A DNA stretch of 55,300 nucleotides from JALZEG01 sp046263255 (GCA_046263255.1 JBHELD010000035.1:1-55300); one strand, 5' to 3'. Counted from the first letter of the stretch, positions 15,334 to 23,983 are shown. The notes: generated by a model from the sequence alone, not told the origin. Numbers and translations are program-made.

Positions 15334-16815
15334 TCAGCGTCCGAACCCTTCCACGAACGAGACGAGCGTCCGGGCGGCCGTCCCGGTGCCGCCCTTGCTC
15401 GTCTCTCCGGTCGCGGCCTCGGCTCGCGCCGCGCCGGCGATGTCGAGGTGCGCCCACGAGATCCCTTTCCCGACGAACTGCTGGAGGAACATCGCTGCGA
15501 CGATCGACCCTCCCCAGCGCGCTCCCGAGATGTTCTTGAGGTCGGCGACGTCTGATTCGATGTCCGCGGCGTAGTCGTCGAACAACGGCATGCGCCAGAC
15601 CCGCTCGCCTTCCGCCGCGCCGATCTCCGTAAGACGCTGCGCCATGTCGTCGTCGTTGCAGAACAGGCCGGTCGCCCGCGTTCCCAGAGCGATCATGATC
15701 GCGCCGGTCAGCGTCGCGACGTCGACGATCGCGTCCGGGTGCTGCTCCGTCGCAAAGACGAGGGCGTCGGCGAGCACGAGTCGCCCCTCGGCGTCGGTGT
15801 TGAGGACCTCGACCGTCTTGCCGCCGTAGTGGGTGACGACGTCGCCGGGCTTCAGCGCCGCGCCGCCGGGCATGTTCTCGGCCGACGCCACGAGCCCGAG
15901 CACCTCGACGGCGGGCCGGATCCTCCCGATCGCGCCCATCGCCGCGATCACTGCGGCTGCTCCCGACATGTCGGTCTTCATCGTCTCCATGCTCTTGGCG
16001 TCCTTCAGCGAGAGCCCGCCGGAGTCGTACGTGATGCCCTTGCCGACGAGCACGACCTTCCCCGTCGGGCCCTCCGGGCGGTAGTGGAGCTGGACGAACC
16101 GTGGGGGCTGCGCCGAGCCCTGCGCGACGCCGAGGAGTCCCCCGAACCCGCGCTCCGCCAGCTCGTTCTCGTCCCACACCGTGCACGTCAGTCCCGTGAC
16201 GTCTGCGACCTCCCGCGCCCGGCGCGCGAGCGCGTCCGGGGTCAGCGCGCTCGCGGGCGTGTTGATCAGGTCCCGCGCGAGCATGGTGGCCTCGGCGGCG
16301 GTCGCTCCGCGTTCGAGCTCCTCCTCGCCGGCGCCGGAGACCAGGATCGACTGGATCCGGGAGGGCTTCGGGTCCGACTTGAAGTCCGTGAACTTGTAGG
16401 ACCCGAGCAGGACCCCTTCGAGAGCGGCGCGAGCGCCCCTCGGGTGGTCGACCGCGTCGTGCAGCGCGAGCGCGACCGTCGGCGAGTCGAGCAGCCGGCG
16501 TGCCGCGGCCCCCGCCGCGCGCCTGAGCTCGGCCGGTCCGGCTTCGCCCGCGGCCCCGAGGCCCGCGACGGCGAGGGTCTTCGCCGGCAGCCGGCCAAGA
16601 GTCGGCACGAGCGCGACGTCCCCGGTCTTGCCCTTGAACTGGAGATCGCGAAGATGCTCGCTAAGCGCTCCGTCGAGCGCCGCGTCGACGGCTCCGGCGG
16701 CGGCTCCGGCGAGCTCCGCGCCGCCGTCTCCCGTCGTGGCTCCGACGATCAGCGCGTCGCACGCGACCTCGCTCGGCCGCTCGTGTGAGGGGGATATCCG
16801 AGGTCGCGAAGGCAT
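15334..16815 (-). CDS. pepA: Leucyl aminopeptidase (M17)
   Basis: 493 residues. The C-terminal M17 catalytic domain shows the metal and catalytic motifs VGKGITYDSGGLSLKDAKSM and the signature NTDAEGRLVLADAL; the N-terminal domain (residues 1-170) is the divergent PepA-type macro-like domain. It removes N-terminal residues from peptides in the cytosol as a hexamer with two metal ions. ATG 16815 is preceded by AAAGGAG five bases upstream; a longer in-frame start lacks this site. Confidence 0.94.
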   Translation of the reverse strand: MPSRPRISPSHERPSEVACDALIVGATTGDGGAELAGAAAGAVDAALDGALSEHLRDLQFKGKTGDVALVPTLGRLPAKTLAVAGLGAAGEAGPAELRRAAGAAARRLLDSPTVALALHDAVDHPRGARAALEGVLLGSYKFTDFKSDPKPSRIQSILVSGAGEEELERGATAAEATMLARDLINTPASALTPDALARRAREVADVTGLTCTVWDENELAERGFGGLLGVAQGSAQPPRFVQLHYRPEGPTGKVVLVGKGITYDSGGLSLKDAKSMETMKTDMSGAAAVIAAMGAIGRIRPAVEVLGLVASAENMPGGAALKPGDVVTHYGGKTVEVLNTDAEGRLVLADALVFATEQHPDAIVDVATLTGAIMIALGTRATGLFCNDDDMAQRLTEIGAAEGERVWRMPLFDDYAADIESDVADLKNISGARWGGSIVAAMFLQQFVGKGISWAHLDIAGAARAEAATGETSKGGTGTAARTLVSFVEGFGR

Positions 16816-16939
16816 CGATGCTCCTTTGCCGGCAAATCCTTGAGAAGGCGGGAGGGCGGCGGTAGCGTGACGGGAGCTTATCGGGCGCATCGGTGGCCTC
16901 GGCCGGCGGCGCGCATATCGAGGGCTTGGGGAAGAGCTC

Positions 16940-17413
16940 TTGACGGCACTATTTCTCGGCGCGCTTGCGCTGGCATGGATCGGCGTCTTTCTGCCTGCTG
17001 CGTTGCGGGCAAGGGAAGACGCTCCTCTCTCCTCCGCCGAAGGATGGAGGCGCCGGATGAGCCTTCTGGCGCCGCGCTCGGCGCAGCCCCGCTACCTCCT
17101 CGTCCCCGCACGTTCCGACAGGCTCGCGCGCGCGGCCTATCAGAAGGCCCGGGTCCGCAGGATCCGCATCCTGGCGTTCCTCGCGATCGCAGCCCCGGTC
17201 TCGGGCGTAGTGGCGCTCTTCGCCGGTGGGTCGATGTGGGAGGTCCACCTAGCGTTCGACTTCTCGCTCGTCCTGTACGTCGCTCTGCTCCTCGAGGCGA
17301 AACGGCGGAGACAGGAGCGGCTGACGAAGGTCGAGCCCCTCGGACGCCGCGACGTCGCCGCCGAGCCGTACGAGGACGAGCTCGAGCTGATGGGTTCGCG
17401 CCGCCACGCCTGA
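16940..17413 (+). CDS. Membrane protein, GlpR/SepX-like
   Basis: 157 residues from a TTG. The N-terminal helix LFLGALALAWIGVFLPAALRARED resembles actinobacterial GlpR/SepX proteins, which link membrane and cell-division functions; two further helices lie around residues 80-120, followed by a charged tail. The resemblance is to the N-terminal pattern only, so the name is tentative. It is transcribed in the direction of the translin gene 34 bp downstream. Confidence 0.65.
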   Translation: MTALFLGALALAWIGVFLPAALRAREDAPLSSAEGWRRRMSLLAPRSAQPRYLLVPARSDRLARAAYQKARVRRIRILAFLAIAAPVSGVVALFAGGSMWEVHLAFDFSLVLYVALLLEAKRRRQERLTKVEPLGRRDVAAEPYEDELELMGSRRHA

Positions 17414-17447
17414 GCGCTCCGCGCGCCGCGCCCATTAGGGTGCGGCC

Positions 17448-18077
17448 ATGGACTTCGCATCCATTGCGGATTCGCTGCGCGTGACGCTCGACGCGAAGAC
17501 GGCGGCGCGCGAGCGGGGCCTCGCGAGCAGCCGCAGCGCGATCAGGTCGTGCGGCAACGCGATCCGGGCGCTCCACCGCTACGAGATCGAGGCGGCCACG
17601 GCGCTCCTCGACGAGGCGCAGGGGCACGTGGACGATGCGCGCTCGGCGCTGAGCGCGCATCCCGACATGCTGCATGCGGGCTTCGTCCACGACGCGGAGA
17701 AGGAGCTGTGCGAGGCGCGGATCACGTTCGCCCTCGTGACCGGAGCGCCGTTCCCGGCGCCGGAGGACGTCGGCGTGCCGCCGGCCGCGTACCTGAAGGG
17801 GATGGCGGAGTCGATCGGCGAGATGCGCCGGCACATCCTCGACCTGATGAGGCAGGGCAAGCTGGCGCGCTGCGAGGAGCTTCTCGGAGCGGTCGACGAC
17901 ATGTACTACGTTCTCGTGTCCATGGACTACCCGGACGGCATCACTTTCGGGCTCCGGCGTCTCACCGACGTCGCCCGGTCGATCATCGAGCGCACGCGCG
18001 GCGACTTCACGACGTCCACGATCCAGAGCTCGTTGCGCGAGGCCCTCCAGAAGCACGGCTCCCTGCTCGCCGAGTAG
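17448..18077 (+). CDS. Translin-family protein (bacterial)
   Basis: 209 all-helical residues. The part V-H-D-A-E-K-E-L-C-E-A-R-I-T-F-A-L-V-T-G followed by YLKGMAESIGEMRRHILDLM and DYPDGITFGLRRLTDVARSIIE matches the translin/TRAX fold: the Glu-Glu pair (GEMRR area) and the L-R-R...D...R...R end are typical. Translins bind single-stranded RNA and, with TRAX, act as RNases; archaeal and some bacterial homologues exist with unclear roles. Seen here: motif order and length. Inferred: RNA binding. It precedes an exported-protein gene by three bases. Confidence 0.78.
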   Translation: MDFASIADSLRVTLDAKTAARERGLASSRSAIRSCGNAIRALHRYEIEAATALLDEAQGHVDDARSALSAHPDMLHAGFVHDAEKELCEARITFALVTGAPFPAPEDVGVPPAAYLKGMAESIGEMRRHILDLMRQGKLARCEELLGAVDDMYYVLVSMDYPDGITFGLRRLTDVARSIIERTRGDFTTSTIQSSLREALQKHGSLLAE

Positions 18078-18080
18078 CCG

Positions 18081-18671
18081 ATGGATCGCCGCAACCTCGC
18101 CATCGTCGCCGCGATCGTCGCCGCCGCCGTCGCGGCGATCGTCGTGTTGCTCGTCACGGGCGAGGCCGAGCCGGTGAGGACGTTCGAGGACCGCGCCGGC
18201 GACCCGGTGTTCGGCGAAGGCGAGAACCCTCCCGGCGACACGACGCTTGCCGACATCCGCGTCGCGGAGGTGCGCTCGGAGGACGGCGGGGTCGTGTTCG
18301 AGACGCAACTCGCGGGGCCCATCCCGAACGAGCTTCCCGAGGGGAGCCTCAACCTCCGATGGGAGATCTACGAGAGTGGTGACAGCACCTTCCTCGTCAC
18401 CGCGAACCTCGACGTCGGCCCCGTCGCGACGATCATCGGCGAGCAGAACCGGTACGGCGCGAGCACGCTCGACGAGACCCTCCCGGGATCGCTCGCCATC
18501 GACGACGACACGCTGACGATCCGGCTCGACACCGACGAGATCCCCGACTTCCCGGAGAGGTTCGGCTGGGTGCTCGAGACGTCCCTGGACGGCGACAACG
18601 GCGACCCGGAGTCCGCGAGGGCCGAGGACCGGGCGCCCGACAATGGGTTCGGGGAGTACCCGGCCCGTTAG
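18081..18671 (+). CDS. Membrane-anchored exported protein
   Basis: 196 residues. An N-terminal helix (AIVAAIVAAAVAAIVVLLVTG) acts as signal or anchor, followed by an acidic, beta-rich domain with repeated D-x-R-V and LRWEIYESGDSTFL. No family recognised. ATG 18081 lies three bases after the translin stop, so co-transcription is likely. The tRNA gene follows. Confidence 0.7.
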   Translation: MDRRNLAIVAAIVAAAVAAIVVLLVTGEAEPVRTFEDRAGDPVFGEGENPPGDTTLADIRVAEVRSEDGGVVFETQLAGPIPNELPEGSLNLRWEIYESGDSTFLVTANLDVGPVATIIGEQNRYGASTLDETLPGSLAIDDDTLTIRLDTDEIPDFPERFGWVLETSLDGDNGDPESARAEDRAPDNGFGEYPAR

Positions 18672-18683
18672 ACTGAGCCCCGC

Positions 18684-18756
18684 GGGCCAGTAGCTCAGCT
18701 GGTAGAGCGCACCCCTCGCACGGGTGAGGTCAGGGGTTCAACTCCCCTCTGGTCCA
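18684..18756 (+). tRNA. tRNA-Ala (CGC)
   Basis: 73-nt cloverleaf without encoded CCA. Acceptor GGGCCAG pairs with CTGGTCC (one G-U), the D arm is GCTCAGCTGGTAGAGC, the anticodon stem CACCC/GGGTG encloses CTCGCAC with anticodon CGC, and the T arm AGGGG/CCCCT encloses TTCAACT. Discriminator A. Its 3' 42 bases plus four downstream bases recur in the window as attachment-site copies, so this is the intact (attL side) target of repeated integrations. Confidence 0.97.
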
Positions 18757-18760
18757 CAAG
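18715..18760 (+). repeat. Attachment core in tRNA-Ala (attL copy)
   Basis: 46-bp stretch from the anticodon loop to four bases past the tRNA end, repeated without mismatch at 23867-23912 and in shorter or diverged form at 27448, 34200, 38732, 52103 and 52492. Location over the 3' half of a tRNA gene is standard for tyrosine-recombinase attachment sites. Confidence 0.85.
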
Positions 18761-18791
18761 TGATCCCCTGCAAGAACGCCGGCGGCGATAC

Positions 18792-19100
18792 GTGGGCTAT
18801 GGCAGGGTCCATGTCAGCTGGTGCGGCAACGACGGGACGAACAGGATCCGCTATTGGGATCCCAGCTACGACGCGTGGGTTCGTACAGACTGGGGCGCTG
18901 TGCTGGACATCAGTAAGAGCTACAGCAGCGTCGTATGCGACGAATACGACGCACATTCGGGGTACTGCAACCAACGCACGTCGTGGAGCAGCTGGGATGT
19001 CTACAAGGGGTGGTGCCCGTACTGCCAGCGGCGAACACCAGTCATGTTCTTCCGGGGATGGTGGCAGGGGGCCCGCCAAAGCGACGCCTGGGGGTACTAG
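18792..19100 (+). CDS. Hypothetical Cys/Trp-rich protein
   Basis: 102 codons from GTG 18792, rich in Trp, Tyr and Cys, with a CPYC pair near residue 78. Its TAG stop is followed in the same frame by the Cys-rich HNH-like sequence, so it could be the 5' part of a single disrupted gene. No family recognised, and the start 36 bp from the tRNA is uncertain. Confidence 0.35.
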   Translation: MGYGRVHVSWCGNDGTNRIRYWDPSYDAWVRTDWGAVLDISKSYSSVVCDEYDAHSGYCNQRTSWSSWDVYKGWCPYCQRRTPVMFFRGWWQGARQSDAWGY

Positions 19101-19615
19101 TGGTGCGAACTCTGTGGACGCAGGGGTAGACGAGTTGAGGGCGTGCGGTCAGTGGGTGAGCTTGAGGGTCACGAATTGTGGTCGTATGACGACCACAGGA
19201 GTGTCCAGAAGCTCGTCTCAGTGCTGACCCTTGCCCGGACTGCCATCAGGCGCTGCACTGGCAGTATGAGAAGCCCCCGGATCCAACCACGTCGAACCGC
19301 TACCACCTGGGACCGGCTCTGGCGATGGTCGAGATCATCGCTCAGTCAGGCTGGGATAGGAGCGAGTTGCAGGAACACCAAGCGCGAGTGGTCGAACTCT
19401 GGCGCGTTCGGAGCAGCAGCTTGTGGACCCTCGACCCAATGGCTGGAGAACATTACGGCTGCAGCATCGGCGTGCTGTCGCCGGAGGAACGGCTTGAAGT
19501 GCATCCATCCAGTGACATGGGGAAGAGGCTCACGCGGGATTCACTTGCTTGCCAGGCCGTCACCAGACCAAACCCTGATCGGACCAGTAAGGTCCGGCTC
19601 CGGCGACACGGATGA
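19101..19615 (+). pseudogene. HNH-like zinc protein, frameshifted
   Basis: Reading from TGG 19101 gives WCELCGRRGRR, then VGELEGHELWSYDDHRSVQK and LVSVLTL. At about 19230 the frame must shift by one base, after which CPDCHQALHWQYEK continues and runs to TGA 19615. C-E-L-C-G ... E-G-H-E-L-W-S-Y-D-D ... C-P-D-C-H is the layout of a small HNH-type family with two Cys pairs and a His-Glu-x-Trp core. One missing base in ACCCTTGCCC accounts for the break. The gene has no start of its own because a TAG precedes it in frame. The last codon overlaps the ATG of the RNase HI-like gene. Confidence 0.6.
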
Positions 19616-20067
19616 AGGCCACTCTGCATACCGACGGGGCGGCACGTCGGAAGCGGGGGGAACCCACGGGTCCCGCGGGGATTGGCGCCCTCCTGATCTC
19701 GGAATCGGGTCAAGTCCTCGGTGAGATTGCTAACTCGATCGGGTTCGCGACCAACAACGTCGCTGAGTACACCGCTTTGATCGAAGGCCTCCAGATGGCT
19801 CTCGATAAGGGGGTCACGGATCTAGATACGTACATCGATTCCCCAGTCGTTGAAGGCCACTTACTGAAAGGCCATCGGATTAAGGCCGATCACCTGCGCC
19901 CACTCGCCGAGCGGGTACGTGAATCGCTCGATCTCTTCCCTGCTTCGTCACTCACTCGCGTGCCGCGTGTCCTGAATACCGATGCAGACAAGCTGGCGAA
20001 CCGGGGTATCGATGACGCGATCACGCCTGGCGTAAGTCGCGCGAAGACTGACGGCACCAAGGGGTAA
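19612..20067 (+). CDS. RNase HI-like protein
   Basis: 151 residues. The N terminus LHTDGAAR then GPAGIGALLI and the segment FATNNVAEYTALIEGLQMAL match the Asp- and Glu-bearing strand and helix of the type 1 RNase HI fold; D in YIDSPVV and the C-terminal NTDADKLAN region supply the other acidic residues. Expected to cleave RNA in RNA/DNA hybrids or act as a related nuclease. ATG overlaps the end of the broken HNH-like gene (ATGA), so the two were probably a pair. Composition is less GC-rich than the core genome. Confidence 0.82.
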   Translation: MKATLHTDGAARRKRGEPTGPAGIGALLISESGQVLGEIANSIGFATNNVAEYTALIEGLQMALDKGVTDLDTYIDSPVVEGHLLKGHRIKADHLRPLAERVRESLDLFPASSLTRVPRVLNTDADKLANRGIDDAITPGVSRAKTDGTKG

Positions 20068-20125
20068 TCGCAAAGGGGGAAGATTATGCAGGTCATGCGG
20101 ACTGGCGTGACATGTCGGATAGTTC

Positions 20126-20529
20126 GTGCACTTCACGAAGCCGTCGGATATCGCGGCGATCGACAACCTCCTAGCGATCCTTCGTGACTCTCAAGCGAAC
20201 CCCGGTCCGTCATCATTCGGTGCAGGGCGAGGTCTCGACGCTCTGGGTGAAACGCAGCGCTGTGTGTGTATGAGCGAGATACCCCTTGATCTCCTGGACC
20301 GCCCGGTCCGCCGTCGAAGTCCCTGTGACTTGGTTTTCGGAAGGATTTCATCACCGCTCGAGCTGGTGCCCGCGTCTGGTACCTCGATCGATCGGAGCCA
20401 GTGGCGAACGCGTTCGAGGAGCGGAGCCATCTTGACTCCTTCGATCCGGAGGACCCCTTGTGGAGGCTGACGCCATCTGATTCCCATGGGCAGCAGTGCC
20501 GGCTCGTGGTGCCTTTGCACGGATACTGA
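20126..20529 (+). pseudogene. Frameshifted gene, possible phage-defence type
   Basis: From GTG 20126 the frame encodes HFTKPSDIAAIDNLLAILRD, then GLDALGETQRCVCMSEIPLD. Near 20333 it must shift by one base to continue as FRKDFITARAGARVWYLDRS and EERSHLDSFDPEDPLWRLTP, ending at TGA 20529. The H-F-T start, the C-M-S-E-I-P-L-D segment and the late W-Y-L-D resemble DUF2971/abortive-infection-like proteins that also begin with H-F-T; this assignment is from memory of the pattern and tentative. A missing G in the GACTTGGTTTTCGG stretch explains the break. Confidence 0.5.
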
Positions 20530-20753
20530 TAGGGAAGGGCGGTGCTTCGGGCAGTCAGAGGGGGAGGCGGCGTGTCCCCTAATCGTCGAGCGACTCGGCG
20601 AACCGGATGGCTCCATATCCAGATCGTGACGCCGAACGGCGGAATGTTGCTACTGGGCCGATTTCCCGGCATTTACTCACAGTCACCTACTCGGTGAAGG
20701 AACCAAGCTTGCAGCGTCGAAACCTCTCATAGGGCCGATTCGCGGGTCTCCCT

Positions 20754-21221
20754 TTGACGGTGCCAGTCATTCGACGAATAGCGAGGAGTTGGTTCGTGAA
20801 GAGAATCTGGCATTTGTGCGCAGCCGTTGCAGTGGTCACTGTGATGCTGCCGGCTCCCGCCCAAGCGGGCGGCAGCATTGGGGTGGGAGCCACCTGCGAC
20901 CCGGTTTACCCGCAGTTCTGCGTAGCGACCGAGGCCACCGCAGAGGGTGCGGGAACCACGTTTACTAATCCGCCGGGTTACGTCGCCGCGGCGTGCAAGG
21001 TGGAGACCACGGGCGCTCTGCTGACATCTTCAACGTGTTCGGTCGAGGGAGGAAGCAGGACGATCTCGCTCCCCGGGCCTAACAGCGCGTCGGCGGTAGT
21101 CACACCTACCGCAAAGTTGACCGGCCATGAAGTCTGCTGGGTTTCAACGGGGTACTTCACCAATCCACTGGGTGGGACGGTTGTCGTCACCGACGACGAC
21201 TGCGCCATCCTCACCGTGTAG
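20754..21221 (+). CDS. Secreted protein, paralogue 1
   Basis: 155 codons from GTG-type start 20754, or a shorter form beginning near 20796. A signal peptide (WHLCAAVAVVTVMLPAPAQA) is followed by a small Thr/Gly/Cys-rich domain with six cysteines. It ends VCWVSTGYF...VTDDDCAILTV, which closely parallels the ending of the next gene (VCWVVTGYF...STDDCAQLAV). Family unknown; extracellular beta-rich fold with disulfides is inferred. Confidence 0.65.
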   Translation: MTVPVIRRIARSWFVKRIWHLCAAVAVVTVMLPAPAQAGGSIGVGATCDPVYPQFCVATEATAEGAGTTFTNPPGYVAAACKVETTGALLTSSTCSVEGGSRTISLPGPNSASAVVTPTAKLTGHEVCWVSTGYFTNPLGGTVVVTDDDCAILTV

Positions 21222-21330
21222 AACCTCACATATCGCTCTTAAGGGACATCGACCTCACCGAGACCCGCGAATCTCGGTCCCGTAGGAACGGAGTCCGTAA
21301 CGGCGAACTCTACGGACAGGAGAGGAGCTC

Positions 21331-21789
21331 ATGAGCACTCGAAGAGCAGGCCGACGACTCGTAGGAATTGCGCTGACGGTGGTGGTCCTCAGCGCGCTCG
21401 CGATGTCCGGTGCCCACGCCTTGGTCAGCGCGGGCATCTCGACCAACTGTGATTTCGACGGACACTGCGTGACGGGAAGCGCAGCCTCGTCAAACGCAGG
21501 TTCAAACACACGCGTCGAAGTGCAGGTCGTTCGTGACGGTACGGGGGCAGCCGTGGCGATCTGCAAAGGAACCGCGAATCTGTCGAGCCTAATCGAGATC
21601 ACCTGCTCCCACGGAAATCTGAGCAATACCATGTCGTTTCCGGGCACCGCCGGAGTGGTACCGCTTCAAACCACGCAGGCACGGCTCGAGAGGCTGCCGG
21701 TTTGCTGGGTCGTGACCGGGTACTTCCCCGCAATCCTCGGCGACCCCCATATCGTGTCGACCGACGATTGCGCCCAACTGGCGGTGTGA
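21331..21789 (+). CDS. Secreted protein, paralogue 2
   Basis: 152 residues with signal peptide (AGRRLVGIALTVVVLSALAM...AHA) and a mature Thr/Ser-rich domain with paired cysteines. Shares the C-terminal VCWV-TGYF-TDDCA-L-V pattern with the product of the previous gene. ATG 21331 follows GGAGAGGAGC. The stop lies seven bases before the ATG of the BNR-repeat gene. Function unknown. Confidence 0.7.
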   Translation: MSTRRAGRRLVGIALTVVVLSALAMSGAHALVSAGISTNCDFDGHCVTGSAASSNAGSNTRVEVQVVRDGTGAAVAICKGTANLSSLIEITCSHGNLSNTMSFPGTAGVVPLQTTQARLERLPVCWVVTGYFPAILGDPHIVSTDDCAQLAV

Positions 21790-21796
21790 GTGCCCG

Positions 21797-22924
21797 ATGA
21801 ATCCCCGTCTCTTCCTAGCGTCGATATTGGCCGGAACCCTCCTTTTGGCGGGCGTTCCAGCGGCGCGTGCGGGAGATTCGGGAGCGGAAGACGAAGGTCA
21901 TTGGGTTCCGAGCCTCCATGTGAAGCCCCAGGGCTTGATACAGCTCGACCTATTCGAAGACGGGACGGCGTTTGCCTTCAACAACAACGACACGCCGCTG
22001 TGGTACAGCCCGACCGGCGGTCTAAACTGGATCCCGCTTCCGTCTCCGCCCACCGCGGGAGGAACGCCGCGCGTAGATTTCTCGTCACCCGATCTCGGCT
22101 ACAGCCTGTCCGGCGGGACTTTGTTCGCGACGACCGATAAGGGTCTGTCGTGGGAAGAGATGGGCGAGGTCCCACTCCCGGATGCCCGCGAGTCCGACTT
22201 CGCAGTCACTCATGATCTCTATGCCGTCCCGGAATCGGATCGAGTGGTGGTCGCTGGGAGGGGCTTCTACGTACGCGACGGATGTCCCGTCGAGCAGACG
22301 GAGACGCTGATATGGCGGAGCGACGATCGCGGGTCGAGCTGGGAGACCACCCGCGTGAAGTTCCCAGCTCTCGCGCCAGAGGTCGAGTTCCTCAATGACA
22401 GGGTGGGCGTGGTTCTCTTGCTCGAGCTGGAAGTGATCGGGCGACGCGCTTGCGGGAACACCAGCGCGGGCTTTCGCTCATCGGTGCAGCTGACGACCGA
22501 TGGCGGTCGTCATTTCCGGGAGATCTACAGCGCCTTGCATGCAGACCAGGACCCCGTCACCGCCGTGGCCATGCCGTCGAAGAAGAGGATCGTCCTGGGC
22601 ACGGCAGACGGGGGCGTGCTGCTTAGTAGGGACCAAGGCAAGAGCTTCGAAGAAGTGGCGACTCTAGTGAATCCCCTCCACGAGCAGGCCGGGACCCCAG
22701 CGCAATTCGCCATCGATGCCGTCACGTTCGGGACCGAGAAGGTCGGGTACGCGGGAACGAACGGCGCCGGCACGTGGCGCACGGCTGACGGCGGGATGAC
22801 GTGGAGCCTCGAGACGTCCCACCAGTCGCTGTTCGGCCTCAACATCGGAGACATCGCGGCGGCGGGATCGACGGAAGCTCTGGCCTCGGGCCCGTGGGCC
22901 GTGGCTCGCCGAATCGCACCGTAG
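21797..22924 (+). CDS. Secreted BNR/Asp-box repeat protein
   Basis: 375 residues with a signal peptide (residues 1-25). The mature part carries at least five Asp-box motifs of the S/T-x-D-x-G-x-x-W/F type: TDKGLSWEE, SDDRGSSWET, TTDGGRHFRE, SRDQGKSFEE and TADGGMTWSL. These mark blades of a beta-propeller as in sialidases, VPS10 and HCF136-like proteins, but the sialidase Arg triad is not evident. Probably extracellular binding rather than catalysis. Follows the two small secreted proteins as the third gene of a likely operon. Confidence 0.78.
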   Translation: MNPRLFLASILAGTLLLAGVPAARAGDSGAEDEGHWVPSLHVKPQGLIQLDLFEDGTAFAFNNNDTPLWYSPTGGLNWIPLPSPPTAGGTPRVDFSSPDLGYSLSGGTLFATTDKGLSWEEMGEVPLPDARESDFAVTHDLYAVPESDRVVVAGRGFYVRDGCPVEQTETLIWRSDDRGSSWETTRVKFPALAPEVEFLNDRVGVVLLLELEVIGRRACGNTSAGFRSSVQLTTDGGRHFREIYSALHADQDPVTAVAMPSKKRIVLGTADGGVLLSRDQGKSFEEVATLVNPLHEQAGTPAQFAIDAVTFGTEKVGYAGTNGAGTWRTADGGMTWSLETSHQSLFGLNIGDIAAAGSTEALASGPWAVARRIAP

Positions 22925-23371
22925 GACGGATCCTCGGCTGCTGGGCGTGTCTGTTCTCGCGGACACCCCTGCGTTGGTGGAGCCTTCCCGGCCGACGCGG
23001 CGGCAGCCGCCGTGTAGGTCGTCGACAACCATGACATTGCTGCGGTGGCGGCGCGTTCTACGAGGATCGGGTCCCCCCGATATCCACTCATGGCGGGTCC
23101 ACCAGCTCCTCCGACCCGCCGGTCCCCCTACTCCTCCCCCGACGCGCCGGTCCCCCTACTCCTCGTCCGACTCGCTACAGGCCGACACAGGCACGTGCAT
23201 CTACGAGGGGGGTCCGCCGGTCCCGGACTCTGCCGCCTATCACCAGGGCTGCTACCAGCTTGGCGCTCGGGGCCTTCGCTTCTCCGCGGTCGCGGCCGCC
23301 ACTGGGTTCGAGATCCGGTTGATGTCGTTGACGCGGCCGTTGAGCGCGGGGCGCTGGGGGCATGGTCTTTA

Positions 23372-23725
23372 CTACGAATGCGCCTGCGCGGCCACGATCC
23401 ACGAAGCGTTCAGCGTCTGGATCGCGTTGTAGCAGGTGCCCTCGCACGCGAGGGTGGTGTCCTTCTCGCCCTTGCGCAGCGCGGATCGCGCTTCGTCACT
23501 CGATGCCCCGATGCAATCGCCGTGATCGAAGAACAGCACCACGACGAACATGTCGGTCGCGTGCGACCGCAGGGTCACGAGCTGCCGAGAGGATTCATCC
23601 GCCACCGCGAACACTCCTTCGTGTCGCGCGTGCCGATGCGTGGATTGCCGGCACCCGACCATGACACCTACGACGTTCCCGACGGTCGGCCGCCTGCAGA
23701 CGACGGATGATGCCTTGGACGTCAT
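23372..23725 (-). CDS. Doubtful small hypothetical protein
   Basis: 117 codons; the C-terminal half (DMFVVVLFFDHGDCIGAS, then EGTCYNAIQTLNASWIVAAQ) looks more protein-like than the arginine-rich opposite frames. No family, no clear ribosome site. The surrounding 22925-23736 stretch has no other gene I can support and appears eroded. Confidence 0.25.
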   Translation of the reverse strand: MTSKASSVVCRRPTVGNVVGVMVGCRQSTHRHARHEGVFAVADESSRQLVTLRSHATDMFVVVLFFDHGDCIGASSDEARSALRKGEKDTTLACEGTCYNAIQTLNASWIVAAQAHS

Positions 23726-23736
23726 CCGGGTCAGTC

Positions 23737-23770
23737 TTGGTCATCATCTGGTCATCATCGGAGGTGATTA
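23737..23770 (+). repeat. Paired GGTCATCA repeat, copy A
   Basis: Two direct GGTCATCA elements separated by three bases, then CGGAGGTGATT. The same arrangement occurs at 51973 and 52364, each about 130 bp before a tRNA-Ala fragment and each ending in TTTCCTCTCG next to the core. The constant position fits recombinase arm-type binding sites, by inference. Confidence 0.6.
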
Positions 23771-23866
23771 AGGCTGGTAGAGGATGGGCACCCGTGACAA
23801 TGCGAAACCGGTCCTGACCAGGAAAGACGCCGATTTCCCCTCGTGCGGCGTCTGGCAGTCTTTCCT

Positions 23867-23912
23867 CTCGCACGGGTGAGGTCAGGGGTTCAACTCCCCT
23901 CTGGTCCACAAG
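23867..23912 (+). repeat. tRNA-Ala attachment core, copy 2 (perfect)
   Basis: 46 of 46 bases match 18715-18760 in the tRNA-Ala gene. The 5' half of the tRNA is missing, so this is a displaced 3' end (attR-like), marking the right border of a 5.1-kb integrated segment. Confidence 0.9.
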
Positions 23913-23983
23913 AGCAAAAGCGCAGGTCAGAGGCGGTTTTCGCTGGCGGGTGCGAAGGTGCCAGGCTGGTTCGTCAAAACGCC

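Noticed and set aside
22925..23371. Several overlapping open frames on both strands
   Set aside because: Proline- and arginine-rich reads of a repetitive stretch with CCGGTCCCCCTACTCCTC units; no coherent protein.
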